This document shows, in pieces, positions 17,595 through 26,344 of a stretch of DNA of 64,000 nucleotides. The translations under genes and the position numbers were made by a program. Origin of the DNA: JAVVSK01 sp036654235 (lineage in GTDB: Bacteria; Bacillota; Clostridia; Christensenellales; CAG-138); the NCBI GenBank assembly GCA_036654235.1, contig JAVVSK010000003.1:1-64000 (forward strand). Direction: 5' to 3'. Below the pieces are notes generated by a model. That model ran no database searches, was not told the DNA's origin, and worked only from the letters and a program-made list of their open reading frames with translations. How positions within the stretch are numbered: the stretch's first letter is position 1; each line of letters starts with the position of its first letter.

Positions 17595-18700
17595 AGTCTT
17601 CCAAAATAATCAACAAAATCCTTTGCTGAAACAGGTACTCCGGAATTCTTCGCTGCTGACTGCGCCGCCGTTTGCGACGCGAAAAGCAAAATCTCATCAT
17701 TATTAAGTTTATTCTTTAAAGAATACTTAAAGGAGACTTGAGTCAAAAGCTCATCATAAGTTATATTCATTGCGCCGAGCGCTGTATTCAGTATATCACA
17801 CCTATATTGTTTCATTATTTCAAGGTATGTTGGTAAAACGACCGCGTTCGCCGCCCCATGAGGAAGGTGATAAAAATATGTTAGCGGATAGCCCATAGCG
17901 TGCATCAGTGTAGTTCCCGTTTGCGAAATTGTTGCTCCTCCAAAAAGAGAAACAAGAGATAAATTTTCGCGAATATTATCAACATTCCCATCCATAAGTT
18001 CGTTAAAGCATTCCCCGAACAGCTCAAGTGCATAAAGATTTAGCGCATTGGTAATGGGAGATGCCTTTATCGAAAACATGCTCTCAAAACAATGCGTAAA
18101 TGCATCAATAGCAGTATTAAGAGTTATCTCTTTCGAAAGTCCGTTCGTATATTTTGGGTCGACGATAGCTATTCGCGGGAAAGTCAGTTCACCGCCAAAA
18201 GAGCGCTTTGTTTTAAGGCTATCTACGGTCATGACGGACCAAGGGGTTATCTCGCTCCCCGTTCCCGAAGTAGTAGATACAGCAACTATAGGTAAAACGC
18301 CTTTATCGTACCCATAAGTAAAAAGACGGTTTTCATCTATATCGTTTGCGGCAAAAACAGCAACCGCTTTTGAAGCATCGAGAGGAGATCCTCCTCCAAT
18401 TCCTATTATAAAATCCGCGCCAAATTCGCGCGCCATAAGACCAACCTCTTTACATTGCGAAACGTTCGGGTTGTTGCCTATACCCTCAAACTTTGCATGG
18501 GCTATATTTAATCTATTCAGCGCTTCCTCAATTTCTATAAGCGCTCCGGAAAGTCGTCCCGAGTTCGCCCCTGCAACAATAAATGCGCGTGAACCTAAAG
18601 TTTTAAGTACATCCGCATTGTTTTTCAGGGCGTTTTCCCCGAAAAAAACTTTGGTTGGAATATTAAAAACAAACGGTATATCTTTTTTTAAGTTTTTCAT
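17591..18700 (-). CDS. Iron-containing alcohol dehydrogenase
   Basis: This is a 369-aa group III (Fe-dependent) NAD(P)-linked dehydrogenase. Motifs are FGENAL near the start, the nucleotide-binding GIGGGSPLDASKAVA, STTSGTGSEIT, and metal-ligand segments AIDAFTHCFESMFS and MHAMGYPLTYFYHLPHGAANA. Substrate cannot be deduced; butanol/ethanol dehydrogenases and other alcohols are family options. ATG 18700 is chosen because AGGAG lies just upstream and it overlaps the aroQ stop (ATGA). An earlier in-frame start adds residues that do not fit the family. Confidence 0.88.
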   Translation of the reverse strand: MKNLKKDIPFVFNIPTKVFFGENALKNNADVLKTLGSRAFIVAGANSGRLSGALIEIEEALNRLNIAHAKFEGIGNNPNVSQCKEVGLMAREFGADFIIGIGGGSPLDASKAVAVFAANDIDENRLFTYGYDKGVLPIVAVSTTSGTGSEITPWSVMTVDSLKTKRSFGGELTFPRIAIVDPKYTNGLSKEITLNTAIDAFTHCFESMFSIKASPITNALNLYALELFGECFNELMDGNVDNIRENLSLVSLFGGATISQTGTTLMHAMGYPLTYFYHLPHGAANAVVLPTYLEIMKQYRCDILNTALGAMNITYDELLTQVSFKYSLKNKLNNDEILLFASQTAAQSAAKNSGVPVSAKDFVDYFGRL

Positions 18701-19128
18701 GCGTTTTCTCCTAAAAAATAGTTGATTGCCATAGTATAAACCATCCCTCCGAAACCTGCAATAACTCCTGCACAAACGGGAGCAATTACCGATACGCGTC
18801 GAAATTCTTCTCTCGCAAAAACATTGCTCATATGTACTTCTATGGTTTTTAAATTTATCGCCGCTATCGCGTCCCTAAGCGCATATGAATAATGCGAAAG
18901 TGCACCTGCATTTATTATTATCCCGTCATAATTGGAGGGAGCTTCCTGCAGCTTATCAATAAGACAACCCTCATGATTGCTCTGAAAGCAATCTACGGCT
19001 ACGCCGCGCCCCGCTCCATAGCGCTTAATATCGTTCTCTATTTCGCTCATTTCGCGCATACCATATATATTTTTTTCTCTCTGCCCGGTAAGATTAAGGT
19101 TTGGGCCCAATAGTATAAGTAATTTCAT
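18697..19128 (-). CDS. aroQ: Type II 3-dehydroquinate dehydratase AroQ
   Basis: AroQ converts 3-dehydroquinate to 3-dehydroshikimate in the shikimate pathway. The 143-aa length and motifs match type II enzymes: LLGPNLNLTGQREKNIYG with the catalytic Arg/Tyr region, QSNHEGCLID, INAGALSHYSYALRDAI and EVHMSNVFAREEFRRVSVI. The enzyme forms a dodecamer. It is divergent from aroE with only 59 nt between them, and overlaps the dehydrogenase gene downstream by 4 nt. Confidence 0.95.
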   Translation of the reverse strand: MKLLILLGPNLNLTGQREKNIYGMREMSEIENDIKRYGAGRGVAVDCFQSNHEGCLIDKLQEAPSNYDGIIINAGALSHYSYALRDAIAAINLKTIEVHMSNVFAREEFRRVSVIAPVCAGVIAGFGGMVYTMAINYFLGENA

Positions 19129-19157
19129 GCTTTTTTTCCATCACCTTTTCGCGTATA

Positions 19158-19186
19158 ATGATAACATAGTTTCGTTGGAGGTACAA
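19158..19186 (-). promoter_or_regulatory. Minus-strand promoter of the aroQ operon
   Basis: On the minus strand TTGTAC (19181-19186), a 17-nt spacer and TATCAT (19158-19163) precede aroQ by about 30 nt. On the plus strand a TATAAT at 19154-19159 overlaps it and is the likely aroE -10 element, though its -35 region is poor. The two promoters therefore face away from each other on the same few bases. Confidence 0.55.
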
Positions 19187-19187
19187 T

Positions 19188-19961
19188 ATGTATTATCGCC
19201 TCGCCCTCGTTGGGAAACCCGTTTCGCACAGCATGTCGCCTACGATTTTTGAGAAATTGCTGAAAGAAAACGGCGATTATGGAAGCTATATTCTGCTTGA
19301 AACAGAGCCTGTTGAACTTCCTTCTATAAAAGATAAGGCAAAGGCACTCTATTTAAACGGCTTTAACGTCACTATGCCATATAAACGCGCAATAATCCCC
19401 TTTTTAGACAATATCTCCGAATTATCAAAAAAAGTCATGAGCGTAAATACGGTTACCATTAGAAACGAAAAATTATATGGATATTCGACGGACGGAATGG
19501 GTGCCAAAAACGCGATTAAAAAAAGTGGCTTTGATATCGCGGATAAAAGAACCGTTATATATGGAGCAGGGGCGGCCGCCGCATCTATAATTTTAGCCCT
19601 TAAAGATGCGAAAGCGGATATTACCATTTTTTCAAGGAGGGTTGACGCTGCTGAGCAGCTTGCAGAAAGGCTCGGCGTAAATTTTCAAAATGGATTTTCG
19701 CTTGAAAATGCTGATTGTTTTATAAACGCAACTCCTCTCGGCATGGAACAATATTCCGATTTTCCGTGCTGTTCTGAGCTAAAAGCTATGAACAACGCTG
19801 GGCTTGTTTTAGATATAGCTTATGGGCGCATTAAAACAAAGCTTCTTCGCGAAGCTTCGGAACGCGGCTTGAAAACGCTTTCGGGTTTTGATATGCTATA
19901 TGAGCAGGCAAAAGTTGGCTTTAAAATTTTTACTGGGAACGGAGACTTTGATGGAAAATAA
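19188..19961 (+). CDS. aroE: Shikimate dehydrogenase AroE
   Basis: AroE reduces 3-dehydroshikimate to shikimate with NADPH. The 257-aa protein has the substrate-binding KPVSHSMSPTIFEKLL and the catalytic lysine in FNVTMPYKRAI. Further motifs are SVNTV, GYSTDGMG, the nucleotide-binding loop IYGAGAAAASI and NATPLGM. A GGAGG site lies at 19177-19181. It is slightly shorter than the usual 270-280 residues. It pairs functionally with divergent aroQ, which makes its substrate, and overlaps mnmA by 11 nt. Confidence 0.95.
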   Translation: MYYRLALVGKPVSHSMSPTIFEKLLKENGDYGSYILLETEPVELPSIKDKAKALYLNGFNVTMPYKRAIIPFLDNISELSKKVMSVNTVTIRNEKLYGYSTDGMGAKNAIKKSGFDIADKRTVIYGAGAAAASIILALKDAKADITIFSRRVDAAEQLAERLGVNFQNGFSLENADCFINATPLGMEQYSDFPCCSELKAMNNAGLVLDIAYGRIKTKLLREASERGLKTLSGFDMLYEQAKVGFKIFTGNGDFDGK

Positions 19962-21030
19962 AATTGTCATCGGAATGTCCGGAGGCGTTGATTCGAGCGT
20001 CGCCGCTTACCTATTAAAGGAAAAGGGATACGACGTTATCGGAGTCTTTATGAAAAACTGGGAAGAAACTGATGAAAACGGGGTTTGCACGGCAACAACC
20101 GATTATGATGACGTGCGTCTCACCGCTTCACGAATCGGAATCCCCTATTATACTGTAAACTTTGCCCGCGAATATAGAGAACGCGTCTTTTCCTATTTTT
20201 TAGAAGAATATAAAGCCGGAAGAACCCCCAACCCCGATGTTTTATGTAACAGTGAAATAAAATTTAAAGCTTTTTTAGATTTTGCCCTCTCCTTTGGTGC
20301 CGACGCACTTGCAACGGGGCATTATGCTAGGATAGAATCGGTAGACGGTGCGGTTCGTTTAAAAAAAGCTATAGATTTAACCAAAGATCAAAGCTACTTT
20401 TTAGCAGGTCTATCCGGGGAACAACTTAAAAATGCGATATTCCCTCTCGGGAATATGAAAAAAACCGAGGTTCGTAAAATTGCTCAGCGTCTCGAACTTG
20501 AAAATGCGAATAAAAAAGATTCTACAGGAATTTGCTTTATTGGCGAAAGAAATTTTAAAAAATTTCTTATGCAATATCTTCCGGCTAAGCCCGGCGATAT
20601 TATTGATCTCTCGGGAAAAACTCTCGGACGGCACGATGGACTTATGTATTATACGATAGGTCAGCGGCGCGGTTTAAACATAGGCGGACTTAGCGGCGGC
20701 AATGGCAAAAGTTTTTTCGTCGTAGATAAGGATATGAAAAATAACTGCCTTATCGTTACACAAGGCGAGGAAAGTTCGCTTTTTTCGAACTCAGTTATAC
20801 TTAAAACCCTAAACTTTATAGTGCCTAACGATGAGAAAGAAAATTTTACTTGCAACGCAAAGTTTAGATATCGTGAGAGCGATAAAAAAGTGCGCGTTCA
20901 AAAGATAGAGAACGGCTGGCATATTACTTGTTTCGAACCAGAAAGGGCAGTAACTCCTGGACAATGGGCAGTTTTATATGACGGCGATTATTGTCTCGGA
21001 GGCGGTATTATAGAGAAAGGACTTAAATAA
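19951..21030 (+). CDS. mnmA: tRNA 2-thiouridylase MnmA
   Basis: MnmA thiolates U34 of Lys, Glu and Gln tRNAs. The 359-aa protein begins with the ATP pyrophosphatase loop GMSGGVDSSVAAYLL, and has the catalytic cysteine in NPDVLCNSEIKFKAF and the second one in STGICFIGERNFKKFL. TIGQRRGLNIGG and a C-terminal beta-barrel follow. ATG 19951 is used, with GGAG at 19941; it starts inside the aroE end. No sulfur-donor desulfurase gene is adjacent. Confidence 0.96.
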   Translation: MENKIVIGMSGGVDSSVAAYLLKEKGYDVIGVFMKNWEETDENGVCTATTDYDDVRLTASRIGIPYYTVNFAREYRERVFSYFLEEYKAGRTPNPDVLCNSEIKFKAFLDFALSFGADALATGHYARIESVDGAVRLKKAIDLTKDQSYFLAGLSGEQLKNAIFPLGNMKKTEVRKIAQRLELENANKKDSTGICFIGERNFKKFLMQYLPAKPGDIIDLSGKTLGRHDGLMYYTIGQRRGLNIGGLSGGNGKSFFVVDKDMKNNCLIVTQGEESSLFSNSVILKTLNFIVPNDEKENFTCNAKFRYRESDKKVRVQKIENGWHITCFEPERAVTPGQWAVLYDGDYCLGGGIIEKGLK

Positions 21031-21041
21031 AAAAGGTCAAA

Positions 21042-21356
21042 ATGATGGAAACTAACAACGGTACAAAAAAATTTGAAAAAAAAGAAGAAAAACTACGCAT
21101 AAAGCGCGAAAAGCGTCTGGCAAAATGCGAAAAGCTTATGGCAAGGAGCAAAAAGCGCGCCTTGGATTCCGATCAGTTTAAGTTAAAAAGCCAAATGCTA
21201 ATTTTAAAATCGGAAAAACTTAAAAGGAAAGATCCAGAAAACAATGATAAGGCTGAGCAGATTATTAATAAATCAAATAAACTTCTCGCGCAATCACAAA
21301 AATCGCTTGCAATCTCAAATAAGCTTAGAGCGAAGTGCGAAAGGCTTATGAAATAA
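21042..21356 (+). CDS. Unknown Lys-rich coiled-coil protein
   Basis: I do not recognise this 104-aa protein. It is extremely rich in Lys, Glu, Leu and Ser with no predicted membrane segment, and reads as a continuous amphipathic helix or coiled coil. A short degenerate repeat is visible: RLAKCEKLMARSKKRA near 25, LKSEKL near 55, SNKLLAQSQKSLAISNKL near 80 and LRAKCERLMK at the end. It starts 11 nt after mnmA and its TAA overlaps the nth ATG, so it is translated within this operon. Possible nucleic-acid binding is only a guess from charge. Confidence 0.7.
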   Translation: MMETNNGTKKFEKKEEKLRIKREKRLAKCEKLMARSKKRALDSDQFKLKSQMLILKSEKLKRKDPENNDKAEQIINKSNKLLAQSQKSLAISNKLRAKCERLMK

Positions 21357-21994
21357 TGACGCTTTTGACAAAAGACGAAGTTGCTTTGGTGCTTTCCACC
21401 CTCAATACGCTATATCCGGACGCACGCCCGATGTTAAGCTACGATAATGCCTTTGAACTTCTTATCGCTGCGATACTTTCCGCTCAATGCTCGGATACGC
21501 GCGTCAATATAGTCACTTCGGAGCTTTTTTCAAGGTATAAAACCCCCTCCGATTTTGCTGCTCTGACTACTGACGAGCTTATTCCTATAATACATTCTTG
21601 TGGGCTTTATAAAATGAAGTCAAAGCATATAATCGAGGCTTGTAAAAAAATTGAGAACGACTACGCTGGAGAAGTCCCGAAAACTCTAGCTGAGCTAATG
21701 ACTCTCGCGGGCGTTGGACAAAAGGTAGCAAACGTCGTACTTTATAATGCATTTTCAATACCTGCTATAGCCGTTGATACACATGTTTTTCGTGTTTCAA
21801 ACAGAATAGGTCTTGCGGATGCAAAAACGCCGGAAAAAACCGAACAGGATTTAAAAAACTGTATCCCTATGGAACTATGGGGTAGCGCGCATCATATGTT
21901 GATTTTTCACGGACGGAGCGTTTGTAAATCTCAAAAACCCGCCTGCAATGATTGCGCATTAAATAATATTTGTTTAAGAAAGGAAGTTAATTAA
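21356..21994 (+). CDS. nth: Endonuclease III
   Basis: Nth is a DNA glycosylase/AP lyase that removes oxidised pyrimidines. The 212-aa protein has the helix-hairpin-helix LAGVGQKVANVVLYNAF with its catalytic lysine, the catalytic aspartate in VDTHVFRVSNRIGLA, and a C-terminal [4Fe-4S] loop CKSQKPACNDCALNNIC with the classical C-x6-C-x2-C-x5-C spacing. ATG 21356 is chosen because it overlaps the previous stop (TAATG) and gives the family's N-terminus. Confidence 0.96.
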   Translation: MTLLTKDEVALVLSTLNTLYPDARPMLSYDNAFELLIAAILSAQCSDTRVNIVTSELFSRYKTPSDFAALTTDELIPIIHSCGLYKMKSKHIIEACKKIENDYAGEVPKTLAELMTLAGVGQKVANVVLYNAFSIPAIAVDTHVFRVSNRIGLADAKTPEKTEQDLKNCIPMELWGSAHHMLIFHGRSVCKSQKPACNDCALNNICLRKEVN

Positions 21995-21996
21995 AA

Positions 21997-22575
21997 ATGG
22001 AGTTGAAGCTTTTAGATAAAAGTATGATTGAGGATGCCGCAAAGATTTATGCCGAATGCTTTTTAGACGATCCTATATATCACTGGTTTTTCACTAATGA
22101 AAAAACGAGGTTTAGAAAATCCGTAATATTTTTTATTTATGAACTTATGGAATCTATTGACTTTACATATTATGCAGAGGATATGAAGGGGCTTATTGTC
22201 CTTAAGAAACCCGAGGATAGCTTTAAAAAGATAAAGGTTTCATTTATGACAAAGGCTCTTTTTAAGACCGATCCGATTTGCTGCATAAAAGGACTCCACT
22301 ATCGCCATATTTGCGAACGATGCAAGAAAAAATATATGCCTAAAAATGCAGATTACATTTCTCTCTTATGCGTAAGTAAAGATGCGCGGCATCAGGGGAT
22401 TGCCCGTAAAATGATAGAGAAAACTTCAACAACCCCTGTCTTCCTAGAAACGCAAAATCAAGTCAACCTAGCTTTTTATAAGGGTCTCGGCTTTGAAGTC
22501 CTTGCAAAGCTCAAAATAGCGAAGGGACTTTATCATTACGCGCTTTTAAAAAAACAAGAATTGCCTATTAAATAG
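21997..22575 (+). CDS. GNAT-family N-acetyltransferase
   Basis: The 192-aa protein fits a GNAT acetyltransferase. DAAKIYAECFLDDP opens the fold, ISLLCVSKDARHQGIARKMI is the beta4/acetyl-CoA-binding segment (Q/R-x-x-G-x-A form), and VNLAFYKGLGFEVL is the usual C-terminal motif. The substrate is unknown. A Cys/Lys-rich segment (GLHYRHICERCKKKYMP) in the middle is unusual. It begins 3 nt after nth, so it belongs to the same operon. Confidence 0.85.
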   Translation: MELKLLDKSMIEDAAKIYAECFLDDPIYHWFFTNEKTRFRKSVIFFIYELMESIDFTYYAEDMKGLIVLKKPEDSFKKIKVSFMTKALFKTDPICCIKGLHYRHICERCKKKYMPKNADYISLLCVSKDARHQGIARKMIEKTSTTPVFLETQNQVNLAFYKGLGFEVLAKLKIAKGLYHYALLKKQELPIK

Positions 22576-22609
22576 CGCACTTATCAAATAAAAAAACGAA
22601 AGCTTTTAA

Positions 22610-24862
22610 ATGTTTGCGAAAATTATAGTAGATCTAAATAACAGCGCCGTAGACACGCTATATACTTACGAGGTACCGGACGAACTTAATATCGCTCCGG
22701 GTTTTCGTGTGCTTGCACCTTTTTCTTCAGGCAATCGAATGACCGAAGGCTTCGTTCTTGAACTCACCAATGAAAAGCCATCTTTTCCCGTTAAGTTATT
22801 AGTTAAAGCGCTAGAAAATTATCCGGCTTTTGATGAAAGTCAGCTTTTATTAGCAAAATGGATAAGTCGTGCCTATCATTGTACTATGGCGGCGGCGCTT
22901 CGCTTAATGATTCCCGCTCAGCTTCGTGGACTTCGTATAAAAGAAAAACGCATTCGCACCGTTATTTATAACGATGAGTTTGATTTTTCGGGTTACGGCG
23001 AATCGCTGAAAAAAAAAGACGGAACGCTTCGCGCAAATAAGCAGTTTGAACTAATCGAATTTTGTAAGGGAATCGTGGAATGCGTCTCAACCTCGGACTT
23101 AAACGAATTTTTCCCTGGCTGTTCCCATTTAATTTCATCGGCTATTAAACGCGGAGCGCTAATTGAGCGCTTTATCACCGAATATCGCCGACCTTATAAA
23201 GCGCGCATGTCTCCTGAGGTTCGCCCCGTACTAACCGATGAACAGAAAAACGCGTTGGATATTATAAACTCTTGTACCAATTCCGGAAAAGGCGGAACTA
23301 TACTTTTAAGAGGAGTGACCGGAAGCGGAAAGACCGAGGTCTATATGAGCGCCATTGAATATGCAATAAAAAACGGAGGCGGAGCTATCGTCCTTGTTCC
23401 CGAAATTGCCCTTACGCCACAAACTGTCGGTCGTTTTATCGCCCGCTTCGGCGATACCGTTGCCGTTATTCATAGTCGGCTTTCAGCAGGAGAACGCTTC
23501 GACGAATGGAGACGGATACGCGAAGGGGAAGTTAACGTTGTCGTCGGCGCACGCTCTGCGATTTTCGCCCCCATTCATGATATTCGCCTGATCGTTATAG
23601 ACGAAGAACATGAAACTTCTTATATCTCCGAAACCGTCCCATGTTACAGCGCTACTGAAGTCGCCTTAAAACGATGCGCTATGAGCAGATGCGCCCTAGT
23701 TTTAGGAAGCGCAACGCCCTCTCTAACAAGCAGCTTTCGCGCCCAACATGGAAAATATACTCTCGTGCGCCTTGATAAGCGAGTTGCGCAACAGGAACTT
23801 CCGAGCGTTCATGTCGTTGACATGAAAAAAGAATTTGCTTTAGGAAACAACTCTATGTTCAGCGCCGAATTGCGTTCGCATATAGAACGGTGTCTTTTAA
23901 ACAAAGAGCAAATGATAATGTTTTTAAATCGGCGGGGCTATTCGTCCTTTGTTACATGTAGGGGCTGCGGATATATTTTTAAATGCGACAACTGCGATGT
24001 CAGTATGACCTATCATAAGTATGAAAATGTTCTAAAATGCCACTATTGTAATAAGGTCAAGGTTCTGCCGACACTATGTCCAAACTGCAAAATGCCCTAT
24101 CTAAAACATATCGGGTTGGGTACCGAGCAAATAGAATTGGAACTTATAAACACATTCCCCGGAATACGAACTATTCGAATGGACTCCGATACAACGAGCG
24201 GTAAAAATGCGCATGAAAAACTTCTCGAGAGCTTCGGAAACGGAGAGGCAGATGCACTTATAGGAACTCAGATGGTAGCTAAGGGTCTAGACTTTCCGAA
24301 CGTTACGTTAGTCGGTGTTATACTTGCGGACGCTATGTTAGCCATCCCCGATTACCGAAGTGCTGAAAGGACTTTTCAGCTATTAACCCAGGTAGCCGGG
24401 CGCGCCGGAAGAAGCGAAAAAGCGGGAGATGTCGTTATACAAACCTATATACCGGAACACACGATAATAAATCTAGCAGCAACTCAAAATTACGACGCTT
24501 TTTATAAGTATGAGATCAGTGAACGGGTACGATCTCTCTTTCCACCGTTTTCTTTATTTTTACGCGGGGTATTTAACGGCGAAAACGAAAACGAAACTGA
24601 ATCTAAATCGGTTGAGTTTGCTAAAAAAGTGTACGATAATATAGAAGGAAAATTGGGCACAGAATGCAACCAAACTCTACTCTTTGTTACCGCCGCTCCC
24701 GCCCCTATAAAGCGCATTATGGGTAAATTTATCTTTCACGTTTTAATTAAGCTCATGCGAACTAAGCACATTCGCGCAGCTGTAGATGCGGTTTACGAAA
24801 TTGCCGATCAATATGCTTTTTCCGAAGGTTTTTTAGGAATCGACGTTGACCCCCGATTTTAG
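22610..24862 (+). CDS. priA: Primosomal helicase PriA
   Basis: PriA restarts stalled replication forks by binding fork DNA and loading the replicative helicase. The 750-aa protein has an N-terminal 3'-end-binding domain (VDTLYTYEVPDEL), a superfamily 2 motor with GVTGSGKTEVYM near 240, the DEEH box in VIDEEHETSY near 330 and LGSATPSL. A zinc-binding block follows near 450-500 (CRGCGYIFKCDNC, CHYCNK, CPNCK), then TQMVAKGLDFPNVTLVGVI and QVAGRAGR. Length and order match family norms. It lies 35 nt after the GNAT gene. Confidence 0.96.
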   Translation: MFAKIIVDLNNSAVDTLYTYEVPDELNIAPGFRVLAPFSSGNRMTEGFVLELTNEKPSFPVKLLVKALENYPAFDESQLLLAKWISRAYHCTMAAALRLMIPAQLRGLRIKEKRIRTVIYNDEFDFSGYGESLKKKDGTLRANKQFELIEFCKGIVECVSTSDLNEFFPGCSHLISSAIKRGALIERFITEYRRPYKARMSPEVRPVLTDEQKNALDIINSCTNSGKGGTILLRGVTGSGKTEVYMSAIEYAIKNGGGAIVLVPEIALTPQTVGRFIARFGDTVAVIHSRLSAGERFDEWRRIREGEVNVVVGARSAIFAPIHDIRLIVIDEEHETSYISETVPCYSATEVALKRCAMSRCALVLGSATPSLTSSFRAQHGKYTLVRLDKRVAQQELPSVHVVDMKKEFALGNNSMFSAELRSHIERCLLNKEQMIMFLNRRGYSSFVTCRGCGYIFKCDNCDVSMTYHKYENVLKCHYCNKVKVLPTLCPNCKMPYLKHIGLGTEQIELELINTFPGIRTIRMDSDTTSGKNAHEKLLESFGNGEADALIGTQMVAKGLDFPNVTLVGVILADAMLAIPDYRSAERTFQLLTQVAGRAGRSEKAGDVVIQTYIPEHTIINLAATQNYDAFYKYEISERVRSLFPPFSLFLRGVFNGENENETESKSVEFAKKVYDNIEGKLGTECNQTLLFVTAAPAPIKRIMGKFIFHVLIKLMRTKHIRAAVDAVYEIADQYAFSEGFLGIDVDPRF

Positions 24863-24937
24863 TTGGTGCTTTTTTATATTTAGTGGTATAAAAATATCTT
24901 TTACAGACCCTGGATAGTTAATTTTAGGAGGTACAAA

Positions 24938-25243
24938 ATGAAAGATGAAAAACGCGATGCATTGAGAACAATACCCGAACAATGCGAATATTCTTTTTTT
25001 TCGCACAAGAAATGCGAATATTTCCCGTGCCATAAGACCGAGGACACGGAAAACTTTAATTGCCTTTTTTGCTATTGCCCGCTATATGCCCTCGGAGACA
25101 AATGCGGAGGCAACTTTTCATATATGGAAAACGGAATAAAGGATTGTAGTAACTGTATGCTTCCGCATAAGAGAAACAGTTATTCATATATTGTCAGTAA
25201 GTTTTCCGAAATATCGAAGCTCGCGGCACAGCAAAGAAGCTGA
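24938..25243 (+). CDS. Cysteine-rich small-domain protein
   Basis: The 101-aa protein has nine cysteines in a pattern resembling the Cys-rich small domain (zf-like, PF04071) found in anaerobes: CEYFPCHK, NCLFCYCPLY, KCGGNF and GIKDCSNCMLPHKRNSY. It probably binds metal. Its function is unknown; relatives often sit near cobalamin or radical-SAM genes. It starts after a strong AGGAGG site (24927-24932), 76 nt past priA, and converges on the EamA gene. Confidence 0.72.
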   Translation: MKDEKRDALRTIPEQCEYSFFSHKKCEYFPCHKTEDTENFNCLFCYCPLYALGDKCGGNFSYMENGIKDCSNCMLPHKRNSYSYIVSKFSEISKLAAQQRS

Positions 25244-25274
25244 GATCTCTCCGTCGATTACGGCTCATCTTACT

Positions 25275-26198
25275 CTAAAGCAGTTTTTTCTTTCGTTTTA
25301 ACTCGCTTATTAAAATTGAACCTATAATTAAAGTCGAACCTATCGCGGTAAAAACGGTAAACTCATCGTTCATGAATACGACTCCGCCTAGACATCCAAA
25401 AAGGGACTCACTGCAAAGCAAAATTGAGGCAACGGATGGGTCGGCATATTTAATTCCAACATTTTGAAACGTTAGCGCAACCAAAGAAGATAGAATACAT
25501 ACGTACGCAAGAGGTAAAAGCGTTTCTACCGGAATCGCTGTCGGAAAAGGCTCAAAAATAAGCCCAACTATGAGCGCAAAAAAAGCGGCAAAAGCGAATT
25601 GATAACAGGTGAGCGGCATTATTTCTTCTTTTTGTGAAAATTTATTTGCCATAACTATATGAAGCGCAAATAAAACTCCCGATATCAGCGTTAAAAAATC
25701 TCCGAAAAAACGAACTGAGGTTCCCGTTATAACGCTGCCAAAAAGTTCGAGCGAACCTAAGCTTACGTCGTTTGTCTCGTTAAAAAGAGAAAGCAAGGCG
25801 ATACCGGCAAAACAAACTATAGCTGCGAAGAATATCCTCCCTGTTGGACGCTTTTTATCCACAACCCATATCATAAGCGGAACGAGTACAACGTAGACGG
25901 CGGTTATAAGCGCGTTTTCACCAACATAGGTATATCTAAGCCCCGTTGTTTGAACGAAAAATGCTAAATATAAGACGAAGCCTAAAAGTGCGCCTCTAAA
26001 AACAGTACGTTTTGTTATTACCTTTCTAAACTTATAAATGAAAAAAGATAATCCGAGAGCGCCTACGAAAAAGCGCATCATGAGCAAATAGCTAACGGGG
26101 AAAACTCCGATAAGCCCCTTCATAACGACAAACGAAAAGCCCCATATTATCGCAGCCATGAGCAGCATTATATTAGCCGTCACGCGGTAATTTTTCAT
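25275..26198 (-). CDS. EamA/DMT-family transporter
   Basis: The 307-aa protein has ten hydrophobic segments in two homologous EamA halves; AAIIWGFSFVVMKGL opens the first and FALHIVMANKFSQ the second. Drug/metabolite transporters of this class export or import small metabolites such as amino acids. The substrate is not deducible. It has its own ribosome site (GGAGG at the plus-strand complement of 26202-26206) and lies downstream of the lysine operon across a clear terminator, so co-regulation with lysine fermentation is possible but not shown. Confidence 0.85.
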   Translation of the reverse strand: MKNYRVTANIMLLMAAIIWGFSFVVMKGLIGVFPVSYLLMMRFFVGALGLSFFIYKFRKVITKRTVFRGALLGFVLYLAFFVQTTGLRYTYVGENALITAVYVVLVPLMIWVVDKKRPTGRIFFAAIVCFAGIALLSLFNETNDVSLGSLELFGSVITGTSVRFFGDFLTLISGVLFALHIVMANKFSQKEEIMPLTCYQFAFAAFFALIVGLIFEPFPTAIPVETLLPLAYVCILSSLVALTFQNVGIKYADPSVASILLCSESLFGCLGGVVFMNDEFTVFTAIGSTLIIGSILISELKRKKKLL

Positions 26199-26207
26199 AA
26201 AACCTCC

Positions 26208-26239
26208 AAAAAAGCCCCCGAACTAAAACGGTTCGGGGG
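26208..26239 (-). terminator. Terminator of the lysine operon
   Basis: CCCCCGAAC (26215-26223) and GTTCGGGGG (26231-26239) form a GC-rich 9-bp stem. Read on the minus strand, the stem is followed by CTTTTTTGG. It lies about 105 nt past kamE and directly before the EamA gene. The spacer 26240-26344 has no gene. Confidence 0.85.
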
Positions 26240-26344
26240 AACAACAATAGAACTAATCCCAATAAACGCTGATTCGCTTATATTATTAATAGAGCTATCT
26301 ATCGTAAAACCATAGTCTAAAAAATACACACCCATTTTTTTCGC

